Part shown: positions 8,977-17,721 of the stretch, piece by piece | Numbering within the stretch: the stretch's first letter is position 1 | How the letters are laid out: every line of letters starts with the position of its first letter | Source of the DNA: Opitutia bacterium | GTDB taxonomy: Bacteria; Verrucomicrobiota; Verrucomicrobiia; Opitutales; Seribacteraceae | DNA length: 64,000 nucleotides | Assembly: GCA_002721705.1 (NCBI GenBank) | Contig: PBLJ01000043.1 | Span: 43,647 to 107,646 of the forward strand | Reading direction: 5' to 3' | Made by a program: the position numbers and the translations under genes | Notes under the pieces: generated by a model | Seen by the model: only the letters and a program-made list of their open reading frames with translations | Told to the model about the DNA's origin: nothing | Database searches by the model: none

Positions 8977-9839
8977 AGCTTTTCCAGTTTCTCGCAGACC
9001 GAGTCGATTATGAAGTCCGGCGTGGAAGCCCCAGCCGTCACGCCCACCACATCATAATTTTGGATGGCATCGAGGTCGAGTTCCTCGGCCGTTTCCACGT
9101 GGAAGGTGGGACGGTTTTTCGTGGTAGCCAATTTCGCCAGTTTCTTGGTGTTGGCGGAATGACGACCGCCGATGACCACCACGGCCTCGGCTCCCTCGTC
9201 GACCAACCATTGCAGGTCGGACTGTCTTTCCTTGGTTGCCCCGCAGACCGTGTCGAACACGACGAGGTCAGGGTATTTCGATGAGAGGTAAACCGCGAGT
9301 TCCTCGAACTCATGCGAAAACATGGTGGATTGCGATACCATCGCTACTTTTCCCTCGAAGCTCGGCAACGCGTCGATGTCTTCCTTCGTTTGGACAACGT
9401 GCCCGCGTTCTCCCGCATAGCCAAGCAAGCCAATCGCTTCCGGATGATCGGGGTCTCCGAAAATCACCACATCGTAACCTTTCTGGGCATGCCAACGAAC
9501 CTTGCCTGCAATGATGCCGACGTCGGGGCAAGTGGCGTCCTTGAAGGACATGTCGAGGGATTTGAGGTATTGCCGCCGCTGAGGGGAAATGCCGTGCGCC
9601 CGCACCACCACCACGCCGTCCTCGGCATCCTTTTCCGATACTTCGATGTCCGACTGGCTCTTGTAATCACCGACTTCCCGTATGCCTTCTTTACGCAAGG
9701 CGTCCATCATTTGGTTGTTGTGGATCAAGGGGCCATCGGCGTAGGCCTTTCGCCCCGCCTTGGTTTCATCGCGAGCCAAGTTGATGGCTCGTTCCACGCC
9801 CCAGCAAAAGCCGGCGCTTTTTGCTCGCAACACTTTCAT
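8973..9839 (-). CDS. ispH: 4-hydroxy-3-methylbut-2-enyl diphosphate reductase (IspH/LytB)
   Basis: Last step of the MEP pathway, making IPP and DMAPP from HMBPP with an iron-sulfur cluster. 288 residues, full length. The three cluster cysteines are visible: Cys12 in AGFCWGVERA, one in DATCPDVG and one in FDTVCGATKERQ. The PLIHNNQM and RAHGISP segments carry the conserved substrate-binding His residues, and GVTAGASTPDF is the C-terminal signature. It is monocistronic and divergent from the methyltransferase gene at 9924 (84-bp gap). Its end overlaps the acyltransferase end by 4 nt. Confidence 0.97.
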   Translation of the reverse strand: MKVLRAKSAGFCWGVERAINLARDETKAGRKAYADGPLIHNNQMMDALRKEGIREVGDYKSQSDIEVSEKDAEDGVVVVRAHGISPQRRQYLKSLDMSFKDATCPDVGIIAGKVRWHAQKGYDVVIFGDPDHPEAIGLLGYAGERGHVVQTKEDIDALPSFEGKVAMVSQSTMFSHEFEELAVYLSSKYPDLVVFDTVCGATKERQSDLQWLVDEGAEAVVVIGGRHSANTKKLAKLATTKNRPTFHVETAEELDLDAIQNYDVVGVTAGASTPDFIIDSVCEKLEKL

Positions 9840-9923
9840 CAGTGAGTTGCCACCCTAACGACCTGCGACTTGTGTTCAATATTGATTTGCCTTGTAGGCG
9901 CAGAAAACCACAAGGTGTTTCGC

Positions 9924-10670
9924 ATGAACCACCGCTCCTTGTCCTTTTCTTTTCTCAGCCTCTTCGTCCTTGGCTCCTGCGGTTATGCCGCCGACAAGCC
10001 GAAAGCCGAAAGCCGCTACCAAAAAGCCTCGGTCGCCAGCCGCGACGGCATAGGCAAGCTGTACATGGGCCGCGAAATCTCCCAGGTCATGGGTCACTTG
10101 GGCGCTGGTTGGCTGGAACGGTCGGGGCGCGAAAAGGAGGAACGCACCGACCTGCTGGTCAAAAACCTCGGTCTCAAGCCCTCCGACGTCGTGGCCGACA
10201 TTGGAGCAGGCTCCGGTTACTTCAGTTTTCGCATGGCCAAGCTCGTGCCCGAGGGGAAGGTCTACGCCGTCGATATCTCCAAGCAAATGCTGGCCATCGT
10301 TCGCGCCCGCATGGGTAAATGGAAGGTCGACAACGTGGTTCCCGTCATGAGTGAGATCACCGACGTCAAGTTGCCCCCCAACTCGGTTGACCTCGCTCTC
10401 ATCGTGGACGCCTACCACGAGTTCGATCATCCGTGGGAGATGGCCACCTCCATTCTCAAGTCACTCAAGCCGGGAGGACGCCTCGTGCTCATCGAGTATC
10501 GCATGGAGGATCCCACCGTACCGATCAAGCGCCTGCACAAGATGACCGAGGCACAAGCCCGCAAGGAAATGAAAGCCGCCGGATTCGAGTGGGTCGAAAC
10601 CAAGACCATGCTGCCCCAGCAACACTTCATGGTCTACCGCAAGCCGATGCCGAAAAAGCGGGTGGATTAA
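9924..10670 (+). CDS. Exported class I SAM-dependent methyltransferase-like protein
   Basis: 248 residues. Start at ATG 9924 with an AAGGTG site upstream, ahead of a signal peptide or lipoprotein signal (LSFSFLSLFVLGSCGYA, lipobox-like LGSC). The mature part is a Rossmann methyltransferase: glycine-rich motif I ADIGAGSGYFSFRMA, an acidic motif II (VYAVDISKQML), and a motif around DLALIVDAYHEFDHP. The segment before it, GREISQVMGHLGAGWLER, recurs in exported methyltransferase-like proteins of Planctomycetes and Verrucomicrobia as far as I recall. SAM is not known to be available outside the cytoplasm, so the true role is unclear. Its substrate is unknown. Confidence 0.8.
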   Translation: MNHRSLSFSFLSLFVLGSCGYAADKPKAESRYQKASVASRDGIGKLYMGREISQVMGHLGAGWLERSGREKEERTDLLVKNLGLKPSDVVADIGAGSGYFSFRMAKLVPEGKVYAVDISKQMLAIVRARMGKWKVDNVVPVMSEITDVKLPPNSVDLALIVDAYHEFDHPWEMATSILKSLKPGGRLVLIEYRMEDPTVPIKRLHKMTEAQARKEMKAAGFEWVETKTMLPQQHFMVYRKPMPKKRVD

Positions 10671-10738
10671 GTTTATGAAATGCTGCTTGCGACAATTTTC
10701 GAGTTAGCCAACTGATTTTTCACTCCTAGCGTAGCGAC

Positions 10739-12199
10739 ATGGCCGAAACAAATTACGTCACAGCTCCGATCAAGAGCAAGGAGATGCCCAAGGGGATCCC
10801 ATACATCATCGGCAATGAGGCGGCAGAGCGGTTTTCGTTCTATGGCATGAGAGGCATTCTCATGGCCTACATGACTTTTTACCTCACGCAACCCAACGGT
10901 CAACTTGATGTGTTCTCCGAGGACGAAGCTCAGGTGTGGACTCACAGGTTCATAGCCTCGGCCTACTTCTTTCCCATCATCGGAGGACTGCTCAGCGATG
11001 CTTTCTTTGGCAAGTTTCGAACAATTATTTCATTGTCCTTGGTATACTGCGCCGGTCACGCATGTCTGGCCATGATGGAGATGTTTGGCGACACGCATGC
11101 GTGGCTTTTCATGGGATTGGTTCTAATCGCAATTGGCTCCGGTGGCATAAAACCATGCGTCTCCGCTCACGTCGGCGACCAATTCGGGCAATCGAACAGT
11201 CACTTGCTATCACGGGTTTTTGGCTGGTTTTACTTTTCCATAAACTTCGGGGCGTTTTTAAGCGGTATGATCACTCCCTTCCTGCTCGAGGCAACCGCAG
11301 GAGCTGGAATGGGAGCCAAGGTGTATCCTTATTTCGTATGGCTGGTCGGGGAACGCGCTCCTGACGAGGTTATATTCGGTTCCCATTACGCCTTTGGCTT
11401 GCCGGGTGTTCTCATGTTGCTGGCGACTTGGGTATTTTGGCTGGGCAGGAACAAATTCATCCATATCCAACCACGTGGGGGCCGTGCTTACTTCAAGGAG
11501 ACTTTTTCTGTAGAAGGGAAGAAAGCGATCGGTCGAATTTCGATCATTTTTGCCTTCATCATCATGTTTTGGGCATTATTCGACCAAATCGGCACCTCTT
11601 GGCAGATTCAAGCGCGCAGCCTTGACCGATCGATCCCCGATTGGATTCCTGTCTTCGGTGGAGGCGAGATGTTGGCCGCTCAGGTTGCCGCTGTATTCAA
11701 TCCCCTTTTCATCCTGCTGCTAATTCCTTTATTCAACTATCTTATATATCCTTTTCTGGCCCGTTTCTTTACCCTCACGCCTTTGCGTAAAATAGGGATT
11801 GGTTTATTCGTAATGGGCTTGGCATTCGCCATGGTGGCATTTGTCCAAGTTGCCTTGGACAACGGGCATACCCCGCACATGGGTTGGCAAATTTTGGCCT
11901 GTGCCCTGTTGACCTCCTCAGAGGTGATGGTTTCCATTACTGGCCTGGAGTTTGCCTACACCCAGGCTCCACGCCAAATGAAGTCGTTCATTCTCTCTCT
12001 TTTCTTGCTGACCGTCTCTCTGGGCAATATCCTTGCCGGTGAAGTGAAAGCCATTCTGATCAATACCGATGGTTCCTCTAAATTGCCGGGAGCTCAGGAG
12101 TTTTGGCTTTGGACGGGGCTCATAATAATAACTGCTGTAGTTTTTGTTTTCGTCGCGCGCTCCTATCATCCTAAGGAATATCTTCAGGTGGAGAAATAG
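10739..12199 (+). CDS. POT/PTR2-family proton-dependent peptide transporter
   Basis: 486 residues with about 12-14 membrane segments. The N-terminus, IPYIIGNEAAERFSFYGMRGIL, is the POT signature (E..ERF.FYG) that carries proton-coupling residues, and a GSGGIKPCVSAHVGDQFG segment matches the second family signature. It imports di- and tripeptides, or related compounds, across the inner membrane. The ribosome site before ATG 10739 is weak. It lies 68 nt after the methyltransferase and 113 nt before the macroglobulin gene. Base composition is visibly more AT-rich than its neighbours, mostly from hydrophobic codons. Confidence 0.93.
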   Translation: MAETNYVTAPIKSKEMPKGIPYIIGNEAAERFSFYGMRGILMAYMTFYLTQPNGQLDVFSEDEAQVWTHRFIASAYFFPIIGGLLSDAFFGKFRTIISLSLVYCAGHACLAMMEMFGDTHAWLFMGLVLIAIGSGGIKPCVSAHVGDQFGQSNSHLLSRVFGWFYFSINFGAFLSGMITPFLLEATAGAGMGAKVYPYFVWLVGERAPDEVIFGSHYAFGLPGVLMLLATWVFWLGRNKFIHIQPRGGRAYFKETFSVEGKKAIGRISIIFAFIIMFWALFDQIGTSWQIQARSLDRSIPDWIPVFGGGEMLAAQVAAVFNPLFILLLIPLFNYLIYPFLARFFTLTPLRKIGIGLFVMGLAFAMVAFVQVALDNGHTPHMGWQILACALLTSSEVMVSITGLEFAYTQAPRQMKSFILSLFLLTVSLGNILAGEVKAILINTDGSSKLPGAQEFWLWTGLIIITAVVFVFVARSYHPKEYLQVEK

Positions 12200-12312
12200 T
12201 CTACCCCTCTATCCTGATTTGCATCCATTTCAGCGTTTTTTTGAACGTCGGGACAAATTAGCTTGTCAGTAGCTATTACCCGTGGTTATCACGGACTTAG
12301 GAGGACAGTTTA

Positions 12313-15300
12313 ATGAATGATGGGAAGAATGAAGCTTCGGCGGCGCCGCGTTTGGGTGTCGTTGGATGGGTGGTTTTGAATCTGATCGCGATCCTTTGGA
12401 TCCGGCATGAGTTACTACAGGTCGTGGGTGGCGACGCGCCTCCCCCGGGGCACGAGGGGCCGCAGTTGCGGGTCGTGGCGATGTCACCGGATGAGACCGC
12501 CGATGCGGACGACGCGGATCGTCTCACCTTTGTCTTCAACCAGGACGTCGTGACCGAGGAGGAACTCGGCAAGCGATTGACTTGGACTCCTTTCAAGCTC
12601 GATCCGGAGCCACGCCCTTCCGGCCAATGGAGCTGGGTCAAGCCTGCCGTGCTAGAGTACAAATTGGCTGAACGATTACCACCCGGCAATCGCTTCGACG
12701 TATCGGCGAGCGACGATTACGTTCGCTGGGTCGGAATGCCACTGGTGGGAGACAAGAAATTCAGTTTTTCCACCCGTGCTCTCGCGGTGAAGGAATGTTT
12801 TCTTCATTCCCAGGATCACCTCACTACCAAGATCAAGCTGCGTTTCAACCAACCGGTTGATCCGAACGCCCTCGACGAAGGCTTGGTTTGCCGCGTTCCC
12901 GGCTCCGACGAAAACTTGCAATGGGAGCTTCTCGCTCCCGAGGTCGGCTCCGAATTCTCGCTTTCCGTTGCCACGCCGGAGGATCGTCTCATTGAAATGA
13001 CCTTGGCCGAGGGCTTGGCTCCCGTGATGGGGTCGCTTGGCTTGAGCGAACCTTATTCCCATACCGTACGTCTTTCGCCCGTCTTCGGGGCCACGGATGC
13101 CCGCGCTCCTTATTGGCGAGGCATTGAGCGCAGTGTTTCCGTTCATCTGCGTTTCAATCGCGAACTCGACGCCACTCAGCCCATTCCCGTAGTCAAGATC
13201 ACCCCGGAGACCGATCCCTTCACCGTCAGCATACATGGCAATTCGCTTGTCTTGAACGGCCCTTTCGAACGAGGTGACGGTTCCTACACGGCTCGCGTGC
13301 CAGGCGCCGTCCTTGCCTATGACGGAGAGTCTTCTCCCCCGGGCGCAGGTTTTGCCTTCAACGTTCCGCAACGGAGCCCGACGGTTAATTTTCCCCATTC
13401 CAATGGATTCCTCAGTCCGCGCGGACACCTTGGCCTGGACTTGGAGACCGCAGCGGTGGGCACGATTACTTTTACCGCTCATCGCATCTACCGCAACAAC
13501 CTTGGGCATTACCTGCGAGGAAGGACGCGTTTCATGGGTAAAAGCGTGGCCAACGAAGAAGTTCCCATCGCCAAGGATGGGGGACAAGTGGTCCAAACCG
13601 TTCTTGATTTGAAAGGATTGCTGGGCAAGGAGCCCTTGGGGGTTTATCACATCGGGGCCAATGCCATCGAGCACCGCTGGACCAATGATCATGCATTCGT
13701 CACCATCACCGACCTTTGCCTGACCACCAAGCGAAGTTCGCAGGGTGTGTTCGTATGGGTGACTTCCTTGAAAGATGCAGCCCCCGTTGAGGGCGCCGTG
13801 GTCGTGGTTCACTCCGACAGCAACCAATTCCTCGTCCAAGGCCGCACGGACGCGACCGGGGTAGTGGAACTGAAGGTGCCCGCCGATCATCCCGATGGTC
13901 AACCTTGGCTGGTGACCGCGGAAAAAGATGATGACCTCAGTTACCGCATTCTCGATAGGCGCAAATGGCACCTTCCCGACGTGGCCCAAGGAGGTCGTGT
14001 TCCAGCCGAGGCCTACGACCTCTTTCTCTATCCCGAGCGTGGTGTCTATCGCCCCGGCGACGTGGTTCGTCTTTCAGGCATTCTCCGAGAACTGGATGGC
14101 TCGGTTCCTCCTGAAATTCCCTTGGAAGCCCATGCTTGGCAACCCGATGGCCGCAAGATCAAGACCTGGAAAGTTCCTTTGGGTGAAGATGCTTTGTTTC
14201 ACACGGAATTCGCTTCCGATCAAGATGGACAGACGGGGTACTATCGTTTCGCGGTGGGATTGGCGGGTTCGGAGGAGTTCTTCGGCGAGACCAAGGTCAT
14301 GGTGGAGGCCTTTCAACCGATCCGGATTGAGGCGCATGCCACTGCGGAAAACCCTTTGTTTTCACCCGGAGACGAACACGTGGCTAATTTGTCGGCCCGT
14401 TACCTCTTTGGTACTCCGGCAAGCAACGCGATTTGGGTAGTGAACGGTTCGTATCATCGCGTTCCCTACGTAAGCGAACGCTATTCGCGGTTTAAATTTC
14501 AGGTTCTTGACGGGGAGTCGGTTCGTCGTTCCTCGCGGAACGATGGTATAACCGACGAGGCTGGCAACGCCGCGATCCGGCTGGATGACACGCGTATCCG
14601 CAACCTGCCGGGCCTTTGGGAGGGCCGTTTTTACGCTACTGTGACCATGCCGGGAGGGCGTTCGGTGAGCGACTCATTTACCTTTCGGTCCGATCCCCTG
14701 GGACGGCACCTGGGGCTCGCTTTTCCGTCCGATTTCCCTCACCCGCCGGGTAAATCCTTCGACATGGAAGTGGTCATGGTGGATGAGAAAGACCAGCCCA
14801 TCGATCCTGTGGAACTCGAGGTTTTGCTCGAGCGAGTGGACCGTAGCTGGGTGTTGCAGCAAGTGAACGGCGATCGCGTTTGGCGAAGGCAGGAAACCTT
14901 TACCTTGATCAAACGCCTTTCCCTGCCCGCCGAGGCCGAGGCCGATCCCGTGCGCTCGGTTTCACTAAGTTGTCCGTCGGCCGGATCCTTTCGCGTCACC
15001 GCCCGTGATCTCGAGGGGGGAGCGAGAGCTCAGGCATCCTTTTACGTTTCCGCTTACGGAGATCGTACCGATCCTGCCTTGGCCAGTCCCCATCGCGTTA
15101 CGATGAAACTGGAAGGCGAAAAGCCTCGTGCCGGCGAAATGGCCAGCATACGAGTCGTCGCCCCGTTTGCTGGTCGGTTGCTGGTTTCCTTGGAAACCGA
15201 TGCTCCGATCGGGCATCGCGTGATTATGATGGAAAAACCCGAAGCCGTGGTCGAATTACCGATTCCCGATTCGGTGCGTGGAAGCGCCTTTGTATCGGCC

Positions 15301-17721
15301 ACCGTGATCCGACCTCTTGACTTGGAGTCACCTGATTGGAAACCACACCGCGCCTATGGCTTGATGCGCTTGCCAATAGACCATTCCGCCCAACGCCTGG
15401 CGGTCGCCGTCGAAGGCCCCTCCAAGGTGGAACCGGAAGAGGAAGTGAAGCTCCGCGTGGAAGTGCCCAAGGATACTCTCGAGGGAGGTCCCGCCCAGGT
15501 TCACTTATGGGCCGTGGACGAGGGCATACTGCTTGTGAGCGACCACGCGACCCCGGATCCTCACGGCCATTTCTTCGCGCCAAGGCGTAATCTTGTGGAC
15601 TCCGGGGATCTCTACCTCGAGCTGTTGCCCGATTACAAGCGCCCCGCGAGCATGGATCGAACCGGGGCCGGAGGTAAAGGGAACGTCCCTCCTTCCTTGG
15701 TCAAGGCGCAACCGCGGAAACCGAACGTGCTTTGGCATACCTTTGCCAAGACCGACCTCAATGGGTCTTACGAAACCACCTTTACCACGCCTGACTTCAC
15801 GGGAGAATTGCGATTCATGGCCGTGGTCGTAGCCGGTGACGCGTACGGTTCTTCCGAACATGCCCTGACCGTTACCACTCCTTTGCTGGTGGAGCCGTCG
15901 TGGCCGCGTTTCGTTGCTCCCGGCGATCGTTTCCGCGTGCCGGTCAAGGTCTTCAATGAAACCGAGAATGCTTGCTCCGCCCATTTGGACTTCTCCCTGG
16001 AAGGTCCTGTGGAGGCGGATTGGGAGTCAGGCTCCAAAGTCCGCCTCGGACCCAAGGAGTCCAAGACCCTGTGGTTGTCAGGCAAGGCCACCGACCTCGG
16101 TCACGTTTCCGCCATCGTGCGAGTGAAGGCAGGCGAATTGCATGCCGATTCCAAGGCCAAGTTCTTTGTTCGTCCCGCTTCGACACTTCTCGTTGAAAGA
16201 AGCGTCCTGGAGGTCGAGGCAGGCGAGGAAAGCCTTATCGAGGTACCTGATTCCTTCGTGGGTGAAGGTGTCCGCACGACCGTCACCGTTTCGCCTCATC
16301 CCTCGGTGGACCTTCGCCCGGTCGTGGACCGATTGATGGCTTATCCCCATGGTTGCCTAGAGCAAACTTCCAGTCGCATAGCTCCCATGCTCTTCGCCGC
16401 CGATCTATTCGAGGGAGCCAAGTCCGAATACTTGAACCGCATGGTCAAGGCCGGGTTGCAGCGCCTAGCTTCCATGCAGACCGTATCCGGAGGCCTCTCC
16501 TATTGGCCTAGGAATCCGGCTCCTTATACTTGGGGTACCTGCTATGCCTCGTTTCTCGTCTCCGAAGCCAAGGTGGCAGGGTACGAAGCAAAGGGTCTGG
16601 ATCAAGCAGCCTTGGCCAAATATCTCGAGCTTTGTCTTCGCAAGAACAAAGTGGACCTCAACCAGCAGGCGTTTCTTTGCCGTACTCTAGCGGTCTTCGA
16701 CAAGCCGCAGGTGTCCCGGCAATCCTTTCTTCTCGACAACCTGGAAAAACTAGACCTGGCGGGACGTTCCCACTTGGCCTCCGCGTGGTTGGCTTGCGGG
16801 CGTCCCGACAAGGCTCAGCAGTCCTTGCCCGAGGGTAGCCTCGAGCTTGATCCCGTGGCTCGGTCGACCGGGGGCAGACTTACTTCCCCCATCGCTCAGG
16901 ACGCTTTTCTCCTGATGACTCTTCTTTCACTCGATTCGAAGCACCCATGGATACCGAAAGTAGTGAACCGGATGGAGCTTTCCCGAAAGACGGGAGGATT
17001 GCGGAGCACCTTGGACGATGGCCTAGCGGTCGCCGCCCTGAGTCGTTACCAAGCCGGTATCCAAAAGCCCCAAGGAGACTTCAAGGGCACCTTGGGTGAG
17101 AAGGATGGGGAGACTCATGCCTTTTCCAGTGAAAGTCCCAAGCGAGTCGTTTTCAAGGGTAGGGCCCCCATACGCCTTACTAGTGAGGGATCCGGCCCGC
17201 TTTACGTTTCCATAAAATCCGAGGGAGTGGGCTTGGTCGCGAGCGCAGCTGAAAAAGACAGCGGCATCCAGGTTCGCAGACGCTGGCTGGATGAAAACGG
17301 CGAAGTCCTTCGGGATTGGGCTCCGATTGACTCAAAGAAAGGCTTTCTGCCCTTGCGCTTGAAGGTCGGCCAACTCGTGCGGGTGGAGGTCAAGCTGTCC
17401 ACGCGTGGACGCGGCAACCTCAACAACGTCGCGGTGGTGGATGCCTTGCCCGGTGGCATGGAGGTGGAAAATCCTCGTCTGTCCACTTCCGCGCCGAGGC
17501 ATCGACAGCGCTTTGCCGAACCCGACCGAGTCGAGTTCCTCGATGACCGGGTGGTTCTCTTTGCTTCCGCCAATGGCTTCCCCCAGACCTACTCCTACTC
17601 CCTGCGAGCCATTTCTCAAGGTGACTTCACTCTGCCGCCCGTGCAAGCCACCTGCATGTATGATTCCGCCCTGTCTTCCATACATGGCTCAGGCGCGCTC
17701 AAGATCGACCCGAATCAATGA
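12313..17721 (+). CDS. Bacterial alpha-2-macroglobulin (thioester protease trap)
   Basis: A 1802-residue periplasmic protein. A strong GGAGGA site precedes the ATG. An N-terminal membrane anchor (VVGWVVLNLIAILWI) replaces the lipoprotein signal common in the family. Then come Ig-like macroglobulin domains: FVFNQDV near the start, VYRPGDVVRLSG around residue 580, and a bait-like region. PHGCLEQTSSRIAP has the thioester Cys-Gln pair with Cys at about residue 1348. The complement-like helical barrel and receptor-like domains follow. It overlaps pbpC by 4 nt (ATGA), the classic macroglobulin-PBP1C pair, thought to trap foreign proteases and repair peptidoglycan when the outer membrane is breached. 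Confidence 0.93.
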   Translation: MNDGKNEASAAPRLGVVGWVVLNLIAILWIRHELLQVVGGDAPPPGHEGPQLRVVAMSPDETADADDADRLTFVFNQDVVTEEELGKRLTWTPFKLDPEPRPSGQWSWVKPAVLEYKLAERLPPGNRFDVSASDDYVRWVGMPLVGDKKFSFSTRALAVKECFLHSQDHLTTKIKLRFNQPVDPNALDEGLVCRVPGSDENLQWELLAPEVGSEFSLSVATPEDRLIEMTLAEGLAPVMGSLGLSEPYSHTVRLSPVFGATDARAPYWRGIERSVSVHLRFNRELDATQPIPVVKITPETDPFTVSIHGNSLVLNGPFERGDGSYTARVPGAVLAYDGESSPPGAGFAFNVPQRSPTVNFPHSNGFLSPRGHLGLDLETAAVGTITFTAHRIYRNNLGHYLRGRTRFMGKSVANEEVPIAKDGGQVVQTVLDLKGLLGKEPLGVYHIGANAIEHRWTNDHAFVTITDLCLTTKRSSQGVFVWVTSLKDAAPVEGAVVVVHSDSNQFLVQGRTDATGVVELKVPADHPDGQPWLVTAEKDDDLSYRILDRRKWHLPDVAQGGRVPAEAYDLFLYPERGVYRPGDVVRLSGILRELDGSVPPEIPLEAHAWQPDGRKIKTWKVPLGEDALFHTEFASDQDGQTGYYRFAVGLAGSEEFFGETKVMVEAFQPIRIEAHATAENPLFSPGDEHVANLSARYLFGTPASNAIWVVNGSYHRVPYVSERYSRFKFQVLDGESVRRSSRNDGITDEAGNAAIRLDDTRIRNLPGLWEGRFYATVTMPGGRSVSDSFTFRSDPLGRHLGLAFPSDFPHPPGKSFDMEVVMVDEKDQPIDPVELEVLLERVDRSWVLQQVNGDRVWRRQETFTLIKRLSLPAEAEADPVRSVSLSCPSAGSFRVTARDLEGGARAQASFYVSAYGDRTDPALASPHRVTMKLEGEKPRAGEMASIRVVAPFAGRLLVSLETDAPIGHRVIMMEKPEAVVELPIPDSVRGSAFVSATVIRPLDLESPDWKPHRAYGLMRLPIDHSAQRLAVAVEGPSKVEPEEEVKLRVEVPKDTLEGGPAQVHLWAVDEGILLVSDHATPDPHGHFFAPRRNLVDSGDLYLELLPDYKRPASMDRTGAGGKGNVPPSLVKAQPRKPNVLWHTFAKTDLNGSYETTFTTPDFTGELRFMAVVVAGDAYGSSEHALTVTTPLLVEPSWPRFVAPGDRFRVPVKVFNETENACSAHLDFSLEGPVEADWESGSKVRLGPKESKTLWLSGKATDLGHVSAIVRVKAGELHADSKAKFFVRPASTLLVERSVLEVEAGEESLIEVPDSFVGEGVRTTVTVSPHPSVDLRPVVDRLMAYPHGCLEQTSSRIAPMLFAADLFEGAKSEYLNRMVKAGLQRLASMQTVSGGLSYWPRNPAPYTWGTCYASFLVSEAKVAGYEAKGLDQAALAKYLELCLRKNKVDLNQQAFLCRTLAVFDKPQVSRQSFLLDNLEKLDLAGRSHLASAWLACGRPDKAQQSLPEGSLELDPVARSTGGRLTSPIAQDAFLLMTLLSLDSKHPWIPKVVNRMELSRKTGGLRSTLDDGLAVAALSRYQAGIQKPQGDFKGTLGEKDGETHAFSSESPKRVVFKGRAPIRLTSEGSGPLYVSIKSEGVGLVASAAEKDSGIQVRRRWLDENGEVLRDWAPIDSKKGFLPLRLKVGQLVRVEVKLSTRGRGNLNNVAVVDALPGGMEVENPRLSTSAPRHRQRFAEPDRVEFLDDRVVLFASANGFPQTYSYSLRAISQGDFTLPPVQATCMYDSALSSIHGSGALKIDPNQ

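Noticed and set aside
12676-13989. 437-residue antisense ORF inside the alpha-2-macroglobulin gene
   Set aside because: The sense frame is a full-length macroglobulin with an intact thioester; the antisense frame has no start signal or motif.
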